A stretch of DNA of 14,757 nucleotides from Candidatus Segatella albertsiae (GTDB lineage Bacteria; Bacteroidota; Bacteroidia; Bacteroidales; Bacteroidaceae). Below the pieces are notes generated by a model. That model saw only the letters and a list, made by a program, of their open reading frames with translations. It was not told the DNA's origin and did not search any database. The position numbers and the translations under genes were made by a program. How positions within the stretch are numbered: the first letter of the stretch is position 1; every line of letters begins with the position of its first letter. Shown in pieces: positions 1-6,800 of this stretch. The stretch lies in assembly GCA_002451555.1 (NCBI GenBank), contig DKCU01000078.1, positions 11,023 through 25,779 of the forward strand, read 5' to 3'.

Positions 1-108
1 TGTCATACGGTCCGTTTTGTCGCATCGTCAGTATTCTGTCATACGGTCCGTTTTGTCGTATCGTCAGTTTTCAACCATATGGCAGTTTTGTCGTATCGTC
101 CGCTTCAA
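1..108. repeat. Nested tandem repeat, 36-bp unit built of ~18-bp halves
   Basis: Two nearly identical 36-bp units occupy 1-36 and 37-72. They differ at about two positions (gcatcg/gtatcg and gtattc/gttttc). A degenerate third copy lies at 73-108. Each unit is itself a diverged dimer: TGTC starts at 1, 18, 37, 54 and 89, so the inner period is 17-19 bp, with halves resembling TGTCATACGGTC and TGTCGTATCGTC. The array runs off the left edge, so its full length is unknown. It ends about 20 bp past the stop codon of the minus-strand DUF3868 gene. It could be an operator array for the next locus or a minisatellite. Confidence 0.8.
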
Positions 109-129
109 GCCCGTATAGCGATATGTTTT

Positions 130-1191
130 CTACTTCTCGATTTCGTTTTTTATCTCGTAGTTGATGAAGTACTCTGTACGGCGCAACTGCGGATATACTT
201 TCTGTATCAAGTAGCGATGGGCGGCACCTGCCTTGAGGGCGATGGTTCTTTCCTTCTCGTCTGGTGTCATGTCGCTGTCGATGATGTTGAGCACGATGTT
301 CTTTTGTGGAATGTCATGCTTTTCGATATAGTCGCGCACTCCTTGCCAGTCTTCGGCAGTAGATGTGAATTGTATCAAGTCTTTCTCCACTGGATAGATG
401 CTGATGAGATGTTCATAGACCGCCTTGGTACGATTCTCGGCAAGTCTCTTGTTGTTGTCGTAGTTGCCGTCAGGGGATGCGTAACCATGAAGGACGATGG
501 AGACGATGCGTACATTGGTGTTGTTCTTGACCCTGTCAATGGTCTTGCACATCTTGTTGATTTCTGCGTCGTTGTTGCCCAACTTGGTGTTGATGAAGAA
601 CTTGTTGACGTTGAAGTGCAACCTGGCAGTTCCCTTCTCCTGGTGTATCTTGATTTCCTTGGTCTTAGGCTTCTCGCAGCCCTTTGGCTTCTCAGGCTCT
701 TTGTGAAGAATGTCTCCTGCATGGCTGAGTAAACCTTCCTCTACGATGGCTTGGTTGCAGCCGCAGACATCTTGACCGATGACGAGTTGTGAGTTGTCCA
801 TCCAGGTGCGATATGGTGTCGTGTAAGAATACTGGATGGTTTGCGGTTCGTTGTTGTTGCGTTTGACCACGACCAGAGGATTAGGCGTCGCCGTCTTGTG
901 GTTGCGTAGATAATAGATGTACCGCTTTCTTCCCATGATTTCCACGGCTGACATCTTGAGCGTGTCATCACGGTTGACAATCATCGGAATCAGGATGCTT
1001 CCCTTGTTGCTCTTGACTTTCAAGTCGTCGAGTTTGAAGTCGATGTTGACTTCCACTTGGTTACCTGTCTTCTTCACTTCCTTGTTGAGAATGCTGATTC
1101 CACCGCCAGTCAATGTCTGTGCAGAGACAGGAAGGTATTGGAAGAACCATGCGGTGGCAAGGAATGATAGGATGTTATGGAATGTTCTCAT
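130..1191 (-). CDS. DUF3868 domain protein with OmpA-like C-terminal region
   Basis: This predicted secreted or outer-membrane protein has 353 residues. The start is the ATG at 1189-1191, which begins MRTFHNIL and gives a clean signal peptide cut near VSA-Q (about residue 24). An upstream start at 1287 would overlap the preceding gene and add an un-signal-like leader. Residues about 25-165 fit a DUF3868-type domain and carry a CGCN motif near 143-146. A Lys/Pro-rich linker follows around 165-185, then an OmpA-like peptidoglycan-associated region at about 190-325. That region is marked by HGYASPDG (235-242) and an Asn/Arg-rich helix ending in AENRTKAV. The gene lies 11 bp after the DUF3575 gene, so the two are surely cotranscribed. 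In Bacteroidales this pair commonly accompanies Mfa/FimA fimbriae, where an anchoring or assembly role is plausible but unproven. No fimbrillin gene is visible here; one could lie beyond the left edge. Confidence 0.85.
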   Translation of the reverse strand: MRTFHNILSFLATAWFFQYLPVSAQTLTGGGISILNKEVKKTGNQVEVNIDFKLDDLKVKSNKGSILIPMIVNRDDTLKMSAVEIMGRKRYIYYLRNHKTATPNPLVVVKRNNNEPQTIQYSYTTPYRTWMDNSQLVIGQDVCGCNQAIVEEGLLSHAGDILHKEPEKPKGCEKPKTKEIKIHQEKGTARLHFNVNKFFINTKLGNNDAEINKMCKTIDRVKNNTNVRIVSIVLHGYASPDGNYDNNKRLAENRTKAVYEHLISIYPVEKDLIQFTSTAEDWQGVRDYIEKHDIPQKNIVLNIIDSDMTPDEKERTIALKAGAAHRYLIQKVYPQLRRTEYFINYEIKNEIEK

Positions 1192-1202
1192 AATTGTAGT
1201 AT

Positions 1203-1787
1203 TTAAAATACATAGACTAAGTTGATGGCAGCCTTGGTAGGACCTACATAATGGTGGCTTTTGTCGTTTTCCACTTTCTCGCCACATTTCTCACATTCAT
1301 ACTGGTCGTATCGGGAGAAAACGTAGCCTAGTCCTAGTTCCGCTTCGAGGTTCCAGTGCTTGGAGAGTGCCCAGGTGTATCCGTAGGCAATGCCTGCGCC
1401 AATCATCCATCCCTCGAAGCGATGGTCTTTCAATTTGGAGAAATCCGTGCCCAACAGCATGAAGTCGGCGTCGATGTTGCCCATGTTGTACTGTCCGCCA
1501 AGAGCATGGAAGCCGAGAAAGTGTCCCATCATCTTGTTGCAGAACCAGTATCTAACCTCTGGTTGAACTAGCCAATGCTTCCATTTCCTGTTGTGGGAAA
1601 ATGTCCAAGGGTTGTAATTGCCAGATACGTCCAGCGTCCACTTGGGTGTCAAACCGAACTCTACTCCAAGGTTGAAGGTAGTCGTTGCATCATACAATAG
1701 GTTTGTCTTGATGGCGGCTTCTTGTGCTGTCGCTGTCAGGGAGATGCCCATACAGGCGAGCCATGCTATAATCATCTTTTTCTTCAT
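1203..1787 (-). CDS. DUF3575 domain outer-membrane beta-barrel-like protein
   Basis: The product has 194 residues. It starts MKKKMIIAWL with a signal peptide to about residue 22 (TATA-Q). The mature part opens with AAIKTNLLYDATTTFNLGVE, typical of DUF3575 proteins. It then alternates short amphipathic strands rich in Trp, Tyr and Gly and ends in an aromatic residue (NLVYVF), as expected for an outer-membrane barrel. A CEKC pair sits near residues 160-165 in a charged loop. It is the first gene of the minus-strand operon with the DUF3868/OmpA-like gene. Transcription probably starts from the promoter at 1930-1961, giving a leader of about 135 nt with a duplicated 14-mer. The family has no firmly assigned biochemical role; its frequent position in fimbrial clusters suggests surface-structure assembly. 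Confidence 0.85.
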   Translation of the reverse strand: MKKKMIIAWLACMGISLTATAQEAAIKTNLLYDATTTFNLGVEFGLTPKWTLDVSGNYNPWTFSHNRKWKHWLVQPEVRYWFCNKMMGHFLGFHALGGQYNMGNIDADFMLLGTDFSKLKDHRFEGWMIGAGIAYGYTWALSKHWNLEAELGLGYVFSRYDQYECEKCGEKVENDKSHHYVGPTKAAINLVYVF

Positions 1788-1808
1788 AACCTTAATATTT
1801 TAAATAAT

Positions 1809-1848
1809 GTTCTTAGAATCGTATTCTGTAAAAAGTTCTTAGAATCGT
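1809..1848. repeat. Pair of identical 14-bp direct repeats in the DUF3575 leader
   Basis: GTTCTTAGAATCGT occurs at 1809-1822 and again at 1835-1848, a 26-bp period. Both copies lie between the predicted transcription start (near 1922) and the start codon of the minus-strand operon (1787). They are therefore within the mRNA leader. An exact 14-mer duplication here suggests a regulator- or RNA-binding site. Confidence 0.75.
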
Positions 1849-1929
1849 TAAATGATAGATTTCTTGTCTATATATGACGAACTTGTCTTTTTCGTTCTGA
1901 GCAGTCCGATGATTTCGAACTTGCGATGG

Positions 1930-1961
1930 CAAAATTAGGAGAAATTCCACTCGTCTCCAAA
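1930..1961 (-). promoter_or_regulatory. Bacteroidota-type promoter of the DUF3575-DUF3868 operon
   Basis: On the minus strand TTTG (1961-1958) is followed by 20 bp and then TAATTTTG (1937-1930). This matches the TTTG / TAnnTTTG consensus and spacing of Bacteroidota primary-sigma promoters. Initiation is expected near 1920-1924. Confidence 0.7.
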
Positions 1962-2075
1962 TATTTCTACCCTGAAAAATACTGATTTCCTCTTTTTTTT
2001 CTGATTTTACAACTGAAAAATACTTAAAGTTGTTAATTCGCCAACTGAAAATGCTGTTTTTTCTGTTTTATTTCA

Positions 2076-2083
2076 TAAATTTG
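2076..2083 (+). promoter_or_regulatory. Probable -7 box for the AraC-type regulator gene
   Basis: TAAATTTG matches TAnnTTTG and lies 36 bp upstream of the ATG at 2120. No clear TTTG is found at the -33 position, so the promoter may be weak or activator-dependent. It is divergent from the DUF3575 promoter about 140 bp away. Confidence 0.5.
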
Positions 2084-2119
2084 CATCAACCAATTAGATT
2101 ACCTTTAATTATATAGCTT

Positions 2120-3274
2120 ATGTCACATGTCGCATTATTTCAGAATCAGCTGTCCATTTTCTCTCAGCCGATGCTCTTCTATTATTCCGTAGCGTTGCTG
2201 CATGTGTTCTCGGCTTTGTATTTCGCTGTGGTGCGTTGGTTTCACGTCTGTGCTCCCTATAAGCACAATCCCTATTATTATTTTCCAGCAAGGAAATGGT
2301 TGTCTATCATGTGCTTGTTTGTCTTGTTAGAGATACCTTATATTATAAATCCTGCCAGTGATGTCTGTTTCTTGACTGCTTGTTCGGTGCTGGCTGTCAA
2401 CTATCCTTTGTCGGCTGTGATGGTATGCTTCGCTTATTTCAAGGCGCGCCATTCAGGGCGGGATACATTGCCTTTGATATGGATGGGACTTCCTGTTTTT
2501 GTGGCTGAAATATTGTTTGTGGCATTGGCTCTGGTGTTGCCTCACTGGTGTGAGGGGCATCTGATGTCGCTGGTAGTCGCATTGAGTACGGTCTCGTTAC
2601 TGGCTTATATACTCTTGGCATTGTTTTGTTGGAAACTGTACTGTCAGTTGAAGGCGCAGTCGCAGGACAATTATTCGGACGATCTTTCAGTTCCTACCCG
2701 AATGGGTTATACTGCCTTGTTTTCCATGTTGGTTATCTTCGTCCTCACCTCTTTGCCTCTTGTCGCCCAAAGCCGTATGGCATTGGCATTCGTCCAGCTG
2801 GTTTTGATTGTTTGGCATCTTGTATTCTTGGTCTATGTGCTCGACTCACAGGTGTCACCCGAAAATGACGACTTGTTGCTGGTTTCTCAGTTACTAAGTA
2901 TGGATTCATCTGAGCATCCATCGGAATTGGAGGAAATGACGGATGAGATGCAAACCAACTTGGAATTGGAAGATGAGAACGTGCGTTTATTCAAGCGTAT
3001 CGAGAGACTGATGGTGACAGACCAACCTTATCTTCGTCCTGGCTACACAGCTGTCGAACTTGCTGCGGAGCTAGGCACGAATCGTACTTATCTCACCCAT
3101 GCCATCAAGACAAATTACGAGAGTTTCTATCACCTGATTAACTCTTATAGGCTGAAATATGCGCAAGATTATCTTGCCGAGCACCCTGAAATCAAAAAAG
3201 AACAGTTGGCGATTGCAGCGGGATTTGGTTCGTATAGGAGTTATGTAAGGGCTTTGAAATCAATACGTTGCTAA
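2120..3274 (+). CDS. Membrane-anchored AraC-type transcriptional regulator
   Basis: The product has 384 residues. The N-terminal two thirds hold about six or seven hydrophobic segments (roughly residues 18-40, 60-78, 83-107, 118-141, 147-175, 196-216 and 222-242), with no extracellular sensor domain visible. An acidic linker (about 245-290) leads to a C-terminal AraC-type DNA-binding region. The first helix-turn-helix is near 309-331 (TAVELAAELGTNRTYLTHAI). The second is near 361-380 (EQLAIAAGFGSYRSYVRALK). The protein stops almost directly after this helix and lacks the usual G-x-TP-x-x-YR tail, so it is slightly short for the family. Multi-pass membrane AraC proteins occur in Bacteroidales, but the ligand is unknown. 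It is divergent from the DUF3575 operon and upstream of another membrane-bound regulator, so local control is plausible but inferred. Confidence 0.85.
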   Translation: MSHVALFQNQLSIFSQPMLFYYSVALLHVFSALYFAVVRWFHVCAPYKHNPYYYFPARKWLSIMCLFVLLEIPYIINPASDVCFLTACSVLAVNYPLSAVMVCFAYFKARHSGRDTLPLIWMGLPVFVAEILFVALALVLPHWCEGHLMSLVVALSTVSLLAYILLALFCWKLYCQLKAQSQDNYSDDLSVPTRMGYTALFSMLVIFVLTSLPLVAQSRMALAFVQLVLIVWHLVFLVYVLDSQVSPENDDLLLVSQLLSMDSSEHPSELEEMTDEMQTNLELEDENVRLFKRIERLMVTDQPYLRPGYTAVELAAELGTNRTYLTHAIKTNYESFYHLINSYRLKYAQDYLAEHPEIKKEQLAIAAGFGSYRSYVRALKSIRC

Positions 3275-3290
3275 TAATGATAAATCTTGG

Positions 3291-3347
3291 TTTGTAAATT
3301 TGTCCACTGATTTTGTAAATTTGTCATCTTCCTTTTGCTATTTTGTC
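3291..3347. repeat. Three phased direct repeats (TTTGTAAATTTGTC), 21-22 bp period
   Basis: TTTGTAAATTTGTC occurs exactly at 3291-3304 and 3312-3325. A diverged third copy, TTTGCTATTTTGTC, lies at 3334-3347. The start-to-start distances are 21 and 22 bp, two helical turns, the geometry expected for direct-repeat AraC-family sites. They lie between the AraC-type gene and the LuxR-type gene, upstream of candidate -7 boxes for the latter. Confidence 0.75.
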
Positions 3348-3412
3348 AGAAGCTTTTGATAAGATGGCTTGTTGTTTTGTTTGAGTGCCTTTTTCTATTC
3401 ACAGAAAAGTAT

Positions 3413-3420
3413 TACCTTTG
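3413..3420 (+). promoter_or_regulatory. Candidate -7 box upstream of the LuxR-type gene
   Basis: TACCTTTG matches TAnnTTTG. A T-rich stretch (3390-3396) is the only -33 candidate. A second match, TATCTTTG, lies at 3479-3486 at the end of the palindromic element, so the true start is not settled. Both are correctly oriented for the gene at 3551. Confidence 0.4.
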
Positions 3421-3487
3421 CAGAAGATAAGCTGCACTCGGCAATATGAAAGCAAGCTTTCATTGCGCTCGTTTGCATTATCTTTGC
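3420..3487. repeat. Imperfect palindromic intergenic element, ~68 bp
   Basis: The left arm (GCAGAAGATAAGCTGC...) and the right arm (...TGCATTATCTTTGC) are imperfect inverted repeats. They meet at the core TGAAAGC-aa-GCTTTCA (3447-3462). Small bulges interrupt the arms. The right end creates a TATCTTTG promoter-like box (3479-3486). It resembles short dispersed palindromes I associate with Prevotella intergenic regions, but that family link is from memory and untested. A transcript through it would fold into a long bulged hairpin. Confidence 0.6.
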
Positions 3488-3550
3488 ATCATCCAGTCAT
3501 GGATTAGGTAAAGTAAAGGATTTATATTGTGAATAAAAGAAAGTGATAAA

Positions 3551-4537
3551 ATGAAAGAGTTAAGTTCAAACATGGTAAGATTGATACAGTACGTCGAACT
3601 GTATCTTTGTCCTCGGTATTGTGGTGTCGTGGATAGGCGCAGGGTTATCGCTTATCTCTTCTTGACGCTGATTGAAATCTTGATGATTCCATTCCATTTT
3701 GTGTTGTTTCTTTTGATATGGCAGCCTTGGGGATTTGCTGCGGCAAGTGCTCATCTTTTGGCTTTCTTGATAATACAAGGGATGATATGGAGACAGACGA
3801 TGGATTTTTGTCGTGGAGTATCGGGATTGTTTGTTCTCGTGGCAGTCAAGTTGATGGTGGATTCTGTCTTTTGCACTTACTTTGGCGACATGGACGACCA
3901 CGTTTCCGTATTGGGCAATATATTTGTCATGTTCATCTTGGCAATATCCACCTTGAGCTTGGTGTTGCAGACAACGGCACTTGTGATAACTGTGCTCACA
4001 TTTCTCATGATTGGATTTTATGCGATGACACAGCCCTTAGATGCTTTCCTATTCTCTCTCAAGCCTATGTTGGTAGGTTTGATGATGATACTCTATGTGT
4101 TTACTTATAATATGAGTAAGGTGACCAAGGGATTGCGGCAACCTCGTGAGGTGAGCCGGGAGGAGAGACGTGCCTTGGAGATGTTGGCAAACCTTCGGGA
4201 CATGGATTATGACAAGGCAGGTATGTTGATGGAACGGTTGAACCCTGGTTTGAGACAGCGTATCATAAGCCATGCTACTGAGCGATTGCGCAAGGAGGAG
4301 GTGGAACGCTTGGCATGGGATATGGTTTGCGCGGATTTGACCAAGAGCGAGAAGGAGGTGTGCAAACTGGTTCTTCATGGAAAGTCCTTGAAGGAAATCT
4401 GCCATCGGTTGGGTAAGTCGGAATCAAACATCACAAGTCAGAGATGTCATATCCGCAAGAAACTGAACATGGAACGGAAAGATGACTTGAAGCGTACCTT
4501 AGAGATGAAAATAGCAGAAATCAGGAATGCTATCTGA
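3551..4537 (+). CDS. Membrane-anchored LuxR/GerE-type transcriptional regulator
   Basis: The product has 328 residues. The N-terminal half is membrane-embedded with about five or six hydrophobic segments (near residues 33-57, 61-79, 90-110, 119-139, 141-160 and 170-188). A charged, probably helical linker (about 195-258) follows. The C-terminal helix-turn-helix of the LuxR/GerE class is at about 263-308: LTKSEKEVCKLVLHGKSLKE, then ICHRLGKSESNITSQRCHIRKK. There is no receiver domain and no recognisable ligand domain. The start MKELSS is preceded by a purine-rich stretch; a second Met at residue 8 is possible. It lies in the same direction as the AraC-type gene but 276 bp away, with its own candidate promoters, so it is probably a separate transcription unit. 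Its last codons form the left arm of a terminator hairpin. The target is unknown. Confidence 0.8.
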   Translation: MKELSSNMVRLIQYVELYLCPRYCGVVDRRRVIAYLFLTLIEILMIPFHFVLFLLIWQPWGFAAASAHLLAFLIIQGMIWRQTMDFCRGVSGLFVLVAVKLMVDSVFCTYFGDMDDHVSVLGNIFVMFILAISTLSLVLQTTALVITVLTFLMIGFYAMTQPLDAFLFSLKPMLVGLMMILYVFTYNMSKVTKGLRQPREVSREERRALEMLANLRDMDYDKAGMLMERLNPGLRQRIISHATERLRKEEVERLAWDMVCADLTKSEKEVCKLVLHGKSLKEICHRLGKSESNITSQRCHIRKKLNMERKDDLKRTLEMKIAEIRNAI

Positions 4538-4557
4538 TGGGTTCCTGATTTCTGCTA
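4512..4557. terminator. 16-bp perfect hairpin terminator overlapping the LuxR-type gene end
   Basis: TAGCAGAAATCAGGAA (4512-4527) and its exact reverse complement (4542-4557) flank a 14-nt loop that contains the TGA stop (4535-4537). The plus-strand exit is GATAACTTGTTTTTATT and the minus-strand exit is TATTTTCATC. It can therefore serve both the plus gene and the convergent nnr gene. Confidence 0.8.
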
Positions 4558-4602
4558 GATAACTTGTTTTTATTAAGTTCTTGACTCTTGCCATGTGAGA
4601 TA

Positions 4603-6120
4603 TCAATCTTCCAGTCGTAAGAATGCTTTTGGCAAATAATTGATGAGGTCGCTGGCGATGAGGCTTTCCTTTCCGATGTCCTTGATGGCAAGGTCGCCTG
4701 CCAATCCGTGGAGGTACATGCCGAGTCGGCAAGCGTCCACATGTTTGTAGCCACGAGCCAAAAGGGCGGTGATGATTCCCGTGAGCACATCGCCGCTGCC
4801 AGCTGTTGCCATGCCGCTGTTTCCTGTGGAGTTAAACTCGATGTGCCCGTTTGGTAAACAAAGGGCTGAGTAATGACCTTTCAAGATGACATATCCCTGT
4901 AGCCTTTCTGCCAATTCGCTCGCTTTGGCAAGCCGCTCGTAGCTGTTGGTGCTTGAGTTGCCTGCCAGTCTGTCGAGTTCTTTGGGATGCGGAGTCAGGA
5001 TGATGTCCTTTGGCAACTGTTGCATCCAAGCTCTATGGCTCGATAAGATGTTGAGGGCATCGGCGTCGAGGACGAGTGGGCAAGAGGTGCGACGTATCTG
5101 GGCTATCAAAGCGATGGCGGTTCCCTCGTTGGTTCCCAGGCCAGGACCGATGCCAACGGCACTGAAGTTCTCTGTCTCGGTCGGTTCGCTGAAGCAAGTC
5201 TCCTCATGGTCTAGTTGGAGAACAGCCTCTGGGACTGAGATTTGCATGATGTCGTAGTTGCGCTTGGGAGTATGGGTAGTCACCTTGCCAACACCAGCTC
5301 TTAAACAAGCCTTGGTGGCAAGTATGGCTGCGCCTGTCATTCCGTAACTTCCTGCTATCATGAGGGCGTTGCCCATGTTGCCTTTGTGGGCGAAGTCATT
5401 TCTCGCCATGAGCAATCGACGGATGTCGTTCTCTTCCAAGAGACGGTATTTACAATCGCTTTGATTGATAAATTCAGGAGAGAGACGGATGTCCAGCACT
5501 TTCAAGCGTCCCAGATATTGCTGCATGTCCGCCAAGAGCATGGAAAGCTTCTTTTGCTGGAGGGTCAATGTCAGGTCAGCCTTGATGATGTTGGCGTGGA
5601 TGTTGTAGGTGTTGTCCTCGCACATCATGCCCGATGGAATGTCGATGCTGACCACCTTGGCAGGACTTTGGTTGATGTATTTCACCATGGCGGCAAATCC
5701 ACCAGCCAAGGGCTTGTTGAGCCCACTTCCGAAGAGGCCGTCTATCACCAAGGTGTACTCTGTGAGCTGTGGTGGGTCGAAGTTGACCGTCACTTCGGTA
5801 AAGAGCTTGGTGCGCTTGCCTTCCAACAGCCTTTTCTTGTTGGCGGCGCAGTCGGCAGAGAGTTTGTTATGTACGTTGAAGAGATAGACCGACACTTGGT
5901 AGCCGTCCTCGGCAAGTAGTCGGGAGACGGCGAGAGCATCGCCACCATTGTTGCCAGGACCAGCAAACACGACGACGGGTGTGCGGTTGGACCATTCTTC
6001 CTCGATGCTTCGGGTGATGGCCTTCGCCGCTCGTTCCATCAAGTTGAGCGAAGAAATCGGCTCATGCTCGATGGTATATTTGTCAAGCTCATGAATCTGA
6101 GCGCTAGTGAAAATCTTCAT
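4603..6120 (-). CDS. nnr: Bifunctional NAD(P)HX epimerase / ADP-dependent NAD(P)HX dehydratase
   Basis: This 505-residue enzyme repairs hydrated NAD(P)H. The N-terminal epimerase (YjeF_N, about residues 1-215) shows GPGNNGGD at 54-61, DGLFGSGL at 127-134 and the catalytic-region Asp in SIDIPSGM (D160). The C-terminal ADP-dependent dehydratase (about 230-500, ribokinase-like fold) shows HKGNMG near 245-250, GIGPGLG at 323-329, DADALN at 352-357, TPHPKE at 376-381 and NSGMATAGSGDVL at 434-446. That last stretch holds the anion hole and catalytic Asp. Length and domain order are those of the standard fused enzyme. The start is ATG 6118-6120. It is divergent from hpt across about 100 bp and convergent with the LuxR-type gene. 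It is presumably cytoplasmic housekeeping, with nothing unusual in sequence. Confidence 0.96.
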   Translation of the reverse strand: MKIFTSAQIHELDKYTIEHEPISSLNLMERAAKAITRSIEEEWSNRTPVVVFAGPGNNGGDALAVSRLLAEDGYQVSVYLFNVHNKLSADCAANKKRLLEGKRTKLFTEVTVNFDPPQLTEYTLVIDGLFGSGLNKPLAGGFAAMVKYINQSPAKVVSIDIPSGMMCEDNTYNIHANIIKADLTLTLQQKKLSMLLADMQQYLGRLKVLDIRLSPEFINQSDCKYRLLEENDIRRLLMARNDFAHKGNMGNALMIAGSYGMTGAAILATKACLRAGVGKVTTHTPKRNYDIMQISVPEAVLQLDHEETCFSEPTETENFSAVGIGPGLGTNEGTAIALIAQIRRTSCPLVLDADALNILSSHRAWMQQLPKDIILTPHPKELDRLAGNSSTNSYERLAKASELAERLQGYVILKGHYSALCLPNGHIEFNSTGNSGMATAGSGDVLTGIITALLARGYKHVDACRLGMYLHGLAGDLAIKDIGKESLIASDLINYLPKAFLRLED

Positions 6121-6137
6121 ATTATTTCATTTTTGTG

Positions 6138-6145
6138 CAAAAGTA
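6138..6145 (-). promoter_or_regulatory. Probable -7 box of nnr
   Basis: CAAAAGTA on the plus strand reads TACTTTTG on the minus strand, a TAnnTTTG match 18 bp upstream of the nnr ATG. No clear -33 TTTG is present, and the leader would be very short. Confidence 0.4.
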
Positions 6146-6189
6146 CTAAAAAAAGCCCATTGAAAGCATGATGTTTCGTGTTTTTTTTG

Positions 6190-6197
6190 TAATTTTG
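6190..6197 (+). promoter_or_regulatory. Probable -7 box of hpt
   Basis: TAATTTTG matches TAnnTTTG 25 bp before the hpt ATG. A run of eight T lies directly upstream (6181-6188). A convincing -33 element is not visible. Confidence 0.5.
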
Positions 6198-6222
6198 CAC
6201 AAAATATTTTATTTCAAAGACT

Positions 6223-6759
6223 ATGGGCGTAGTTAAAATCAAGGACAAAACCTTTAAGACTTCTATTCCAGAAGCAGAGATTTTGAAGAAAGTTAAGGTC
6301 GTAGCCGACCGTATCAACAAGGACTTCGAGGGCAAGACTCCTGTGTTCTTGGCAGTATTGAATGGCTCGTTTATCTTCGCAGCCGACTTGATGCGTATGA
6401 TTACTATTCCGAGCGAGATTTCGTTTGTGAAGTATGCTTCCTACGAGGGGACTTCCTCTACGGGTAGCATGAAGACGCTGATGGGCATCAACCAAAACTT
6501 GGAGGGTCGCCACGTGGTCATCGTGGAGGACATCGTCGATTCTGGCTTTACCATGGCTCACATGATAGAGGAATTGAAGAAACTCAATCCTGCGAGCATC
6601 GAGATTTGCTCTCTTCTCGTGAAGCCAGGCAACTTGAAGGTTGACCTTGACATCAACTATGCGGTGATGGAAATCCCTAACGACTTCATCGTGGGCTATG
6701 GCTTGGACTACGACCAGGAAGGTCGCAACCTCCGGGACATCTATACGATTGTGGAATAA
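6223..6759 (+). CDS. hpt: Hypoxanthine phosphoribosyltransferase
   Basis: This 178-residue cytoplasmic purine-salvage enzyme transfers hypoxanthine (and usually guanine) onto PRPP to give IMP or GMP. It has the type I phosphoribosyltransferase fold. The PRPP loop VVIVEDIVDSGFT is at about 98-110, with the paired acidic residues and DSGxT. LNGSF at 46-50 matches the pyrophosphate-binding loop, VKP near 133-135 carries the purine-contacting Lys, and the C-terminal FIVGYGLDYD is at 155-164. Length is normal. It is the first gene of a plus-strand run towards adk, obg and pgeF, a neighbourhood common in Bacteroidales. Two micro-protein genes intervene before adk. Confidence 0.95.
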   Translation: MGVVKIKDKTFKTSIPEAEILKKVKVVADRINKDFEGKTPVFLAVLNGSFIFAADLMRMITIPSEISFVKYASYEGTSSTGSMKTLMGINQNLEGRHVVIVEDIVDSGFTMAHMIEELKKLNPASIEICSLLVKPGNLKVDLDINYAVMEIPNDFIVGYGLDYDQEGRNLRDIYTIVE

Positions 6760-6800
6760 GATGGGATAAGTGATGTGGGATAAATTTTAGAGATTATTGT

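Noticed and set aside
1..108. CRISPR array
   Set aside because: The repeats are head to tail with no unique spacers, the 36-bp unit splits into ~18-bp halves, and no cas gene is in the window.
79..732. 217-codon open frame on the plus strand
   Set aside because: It is fully antisense to the DUF3868/OmpA-like gene, begins within the tandem repeat and shows no domain.
1192..1287. N-terminal extension of the DUF3868 gene to an upstream ATG
   Set aside because: It would overlap the DUF3575 coding region and hide a clean signal peptide that starts at 1191.
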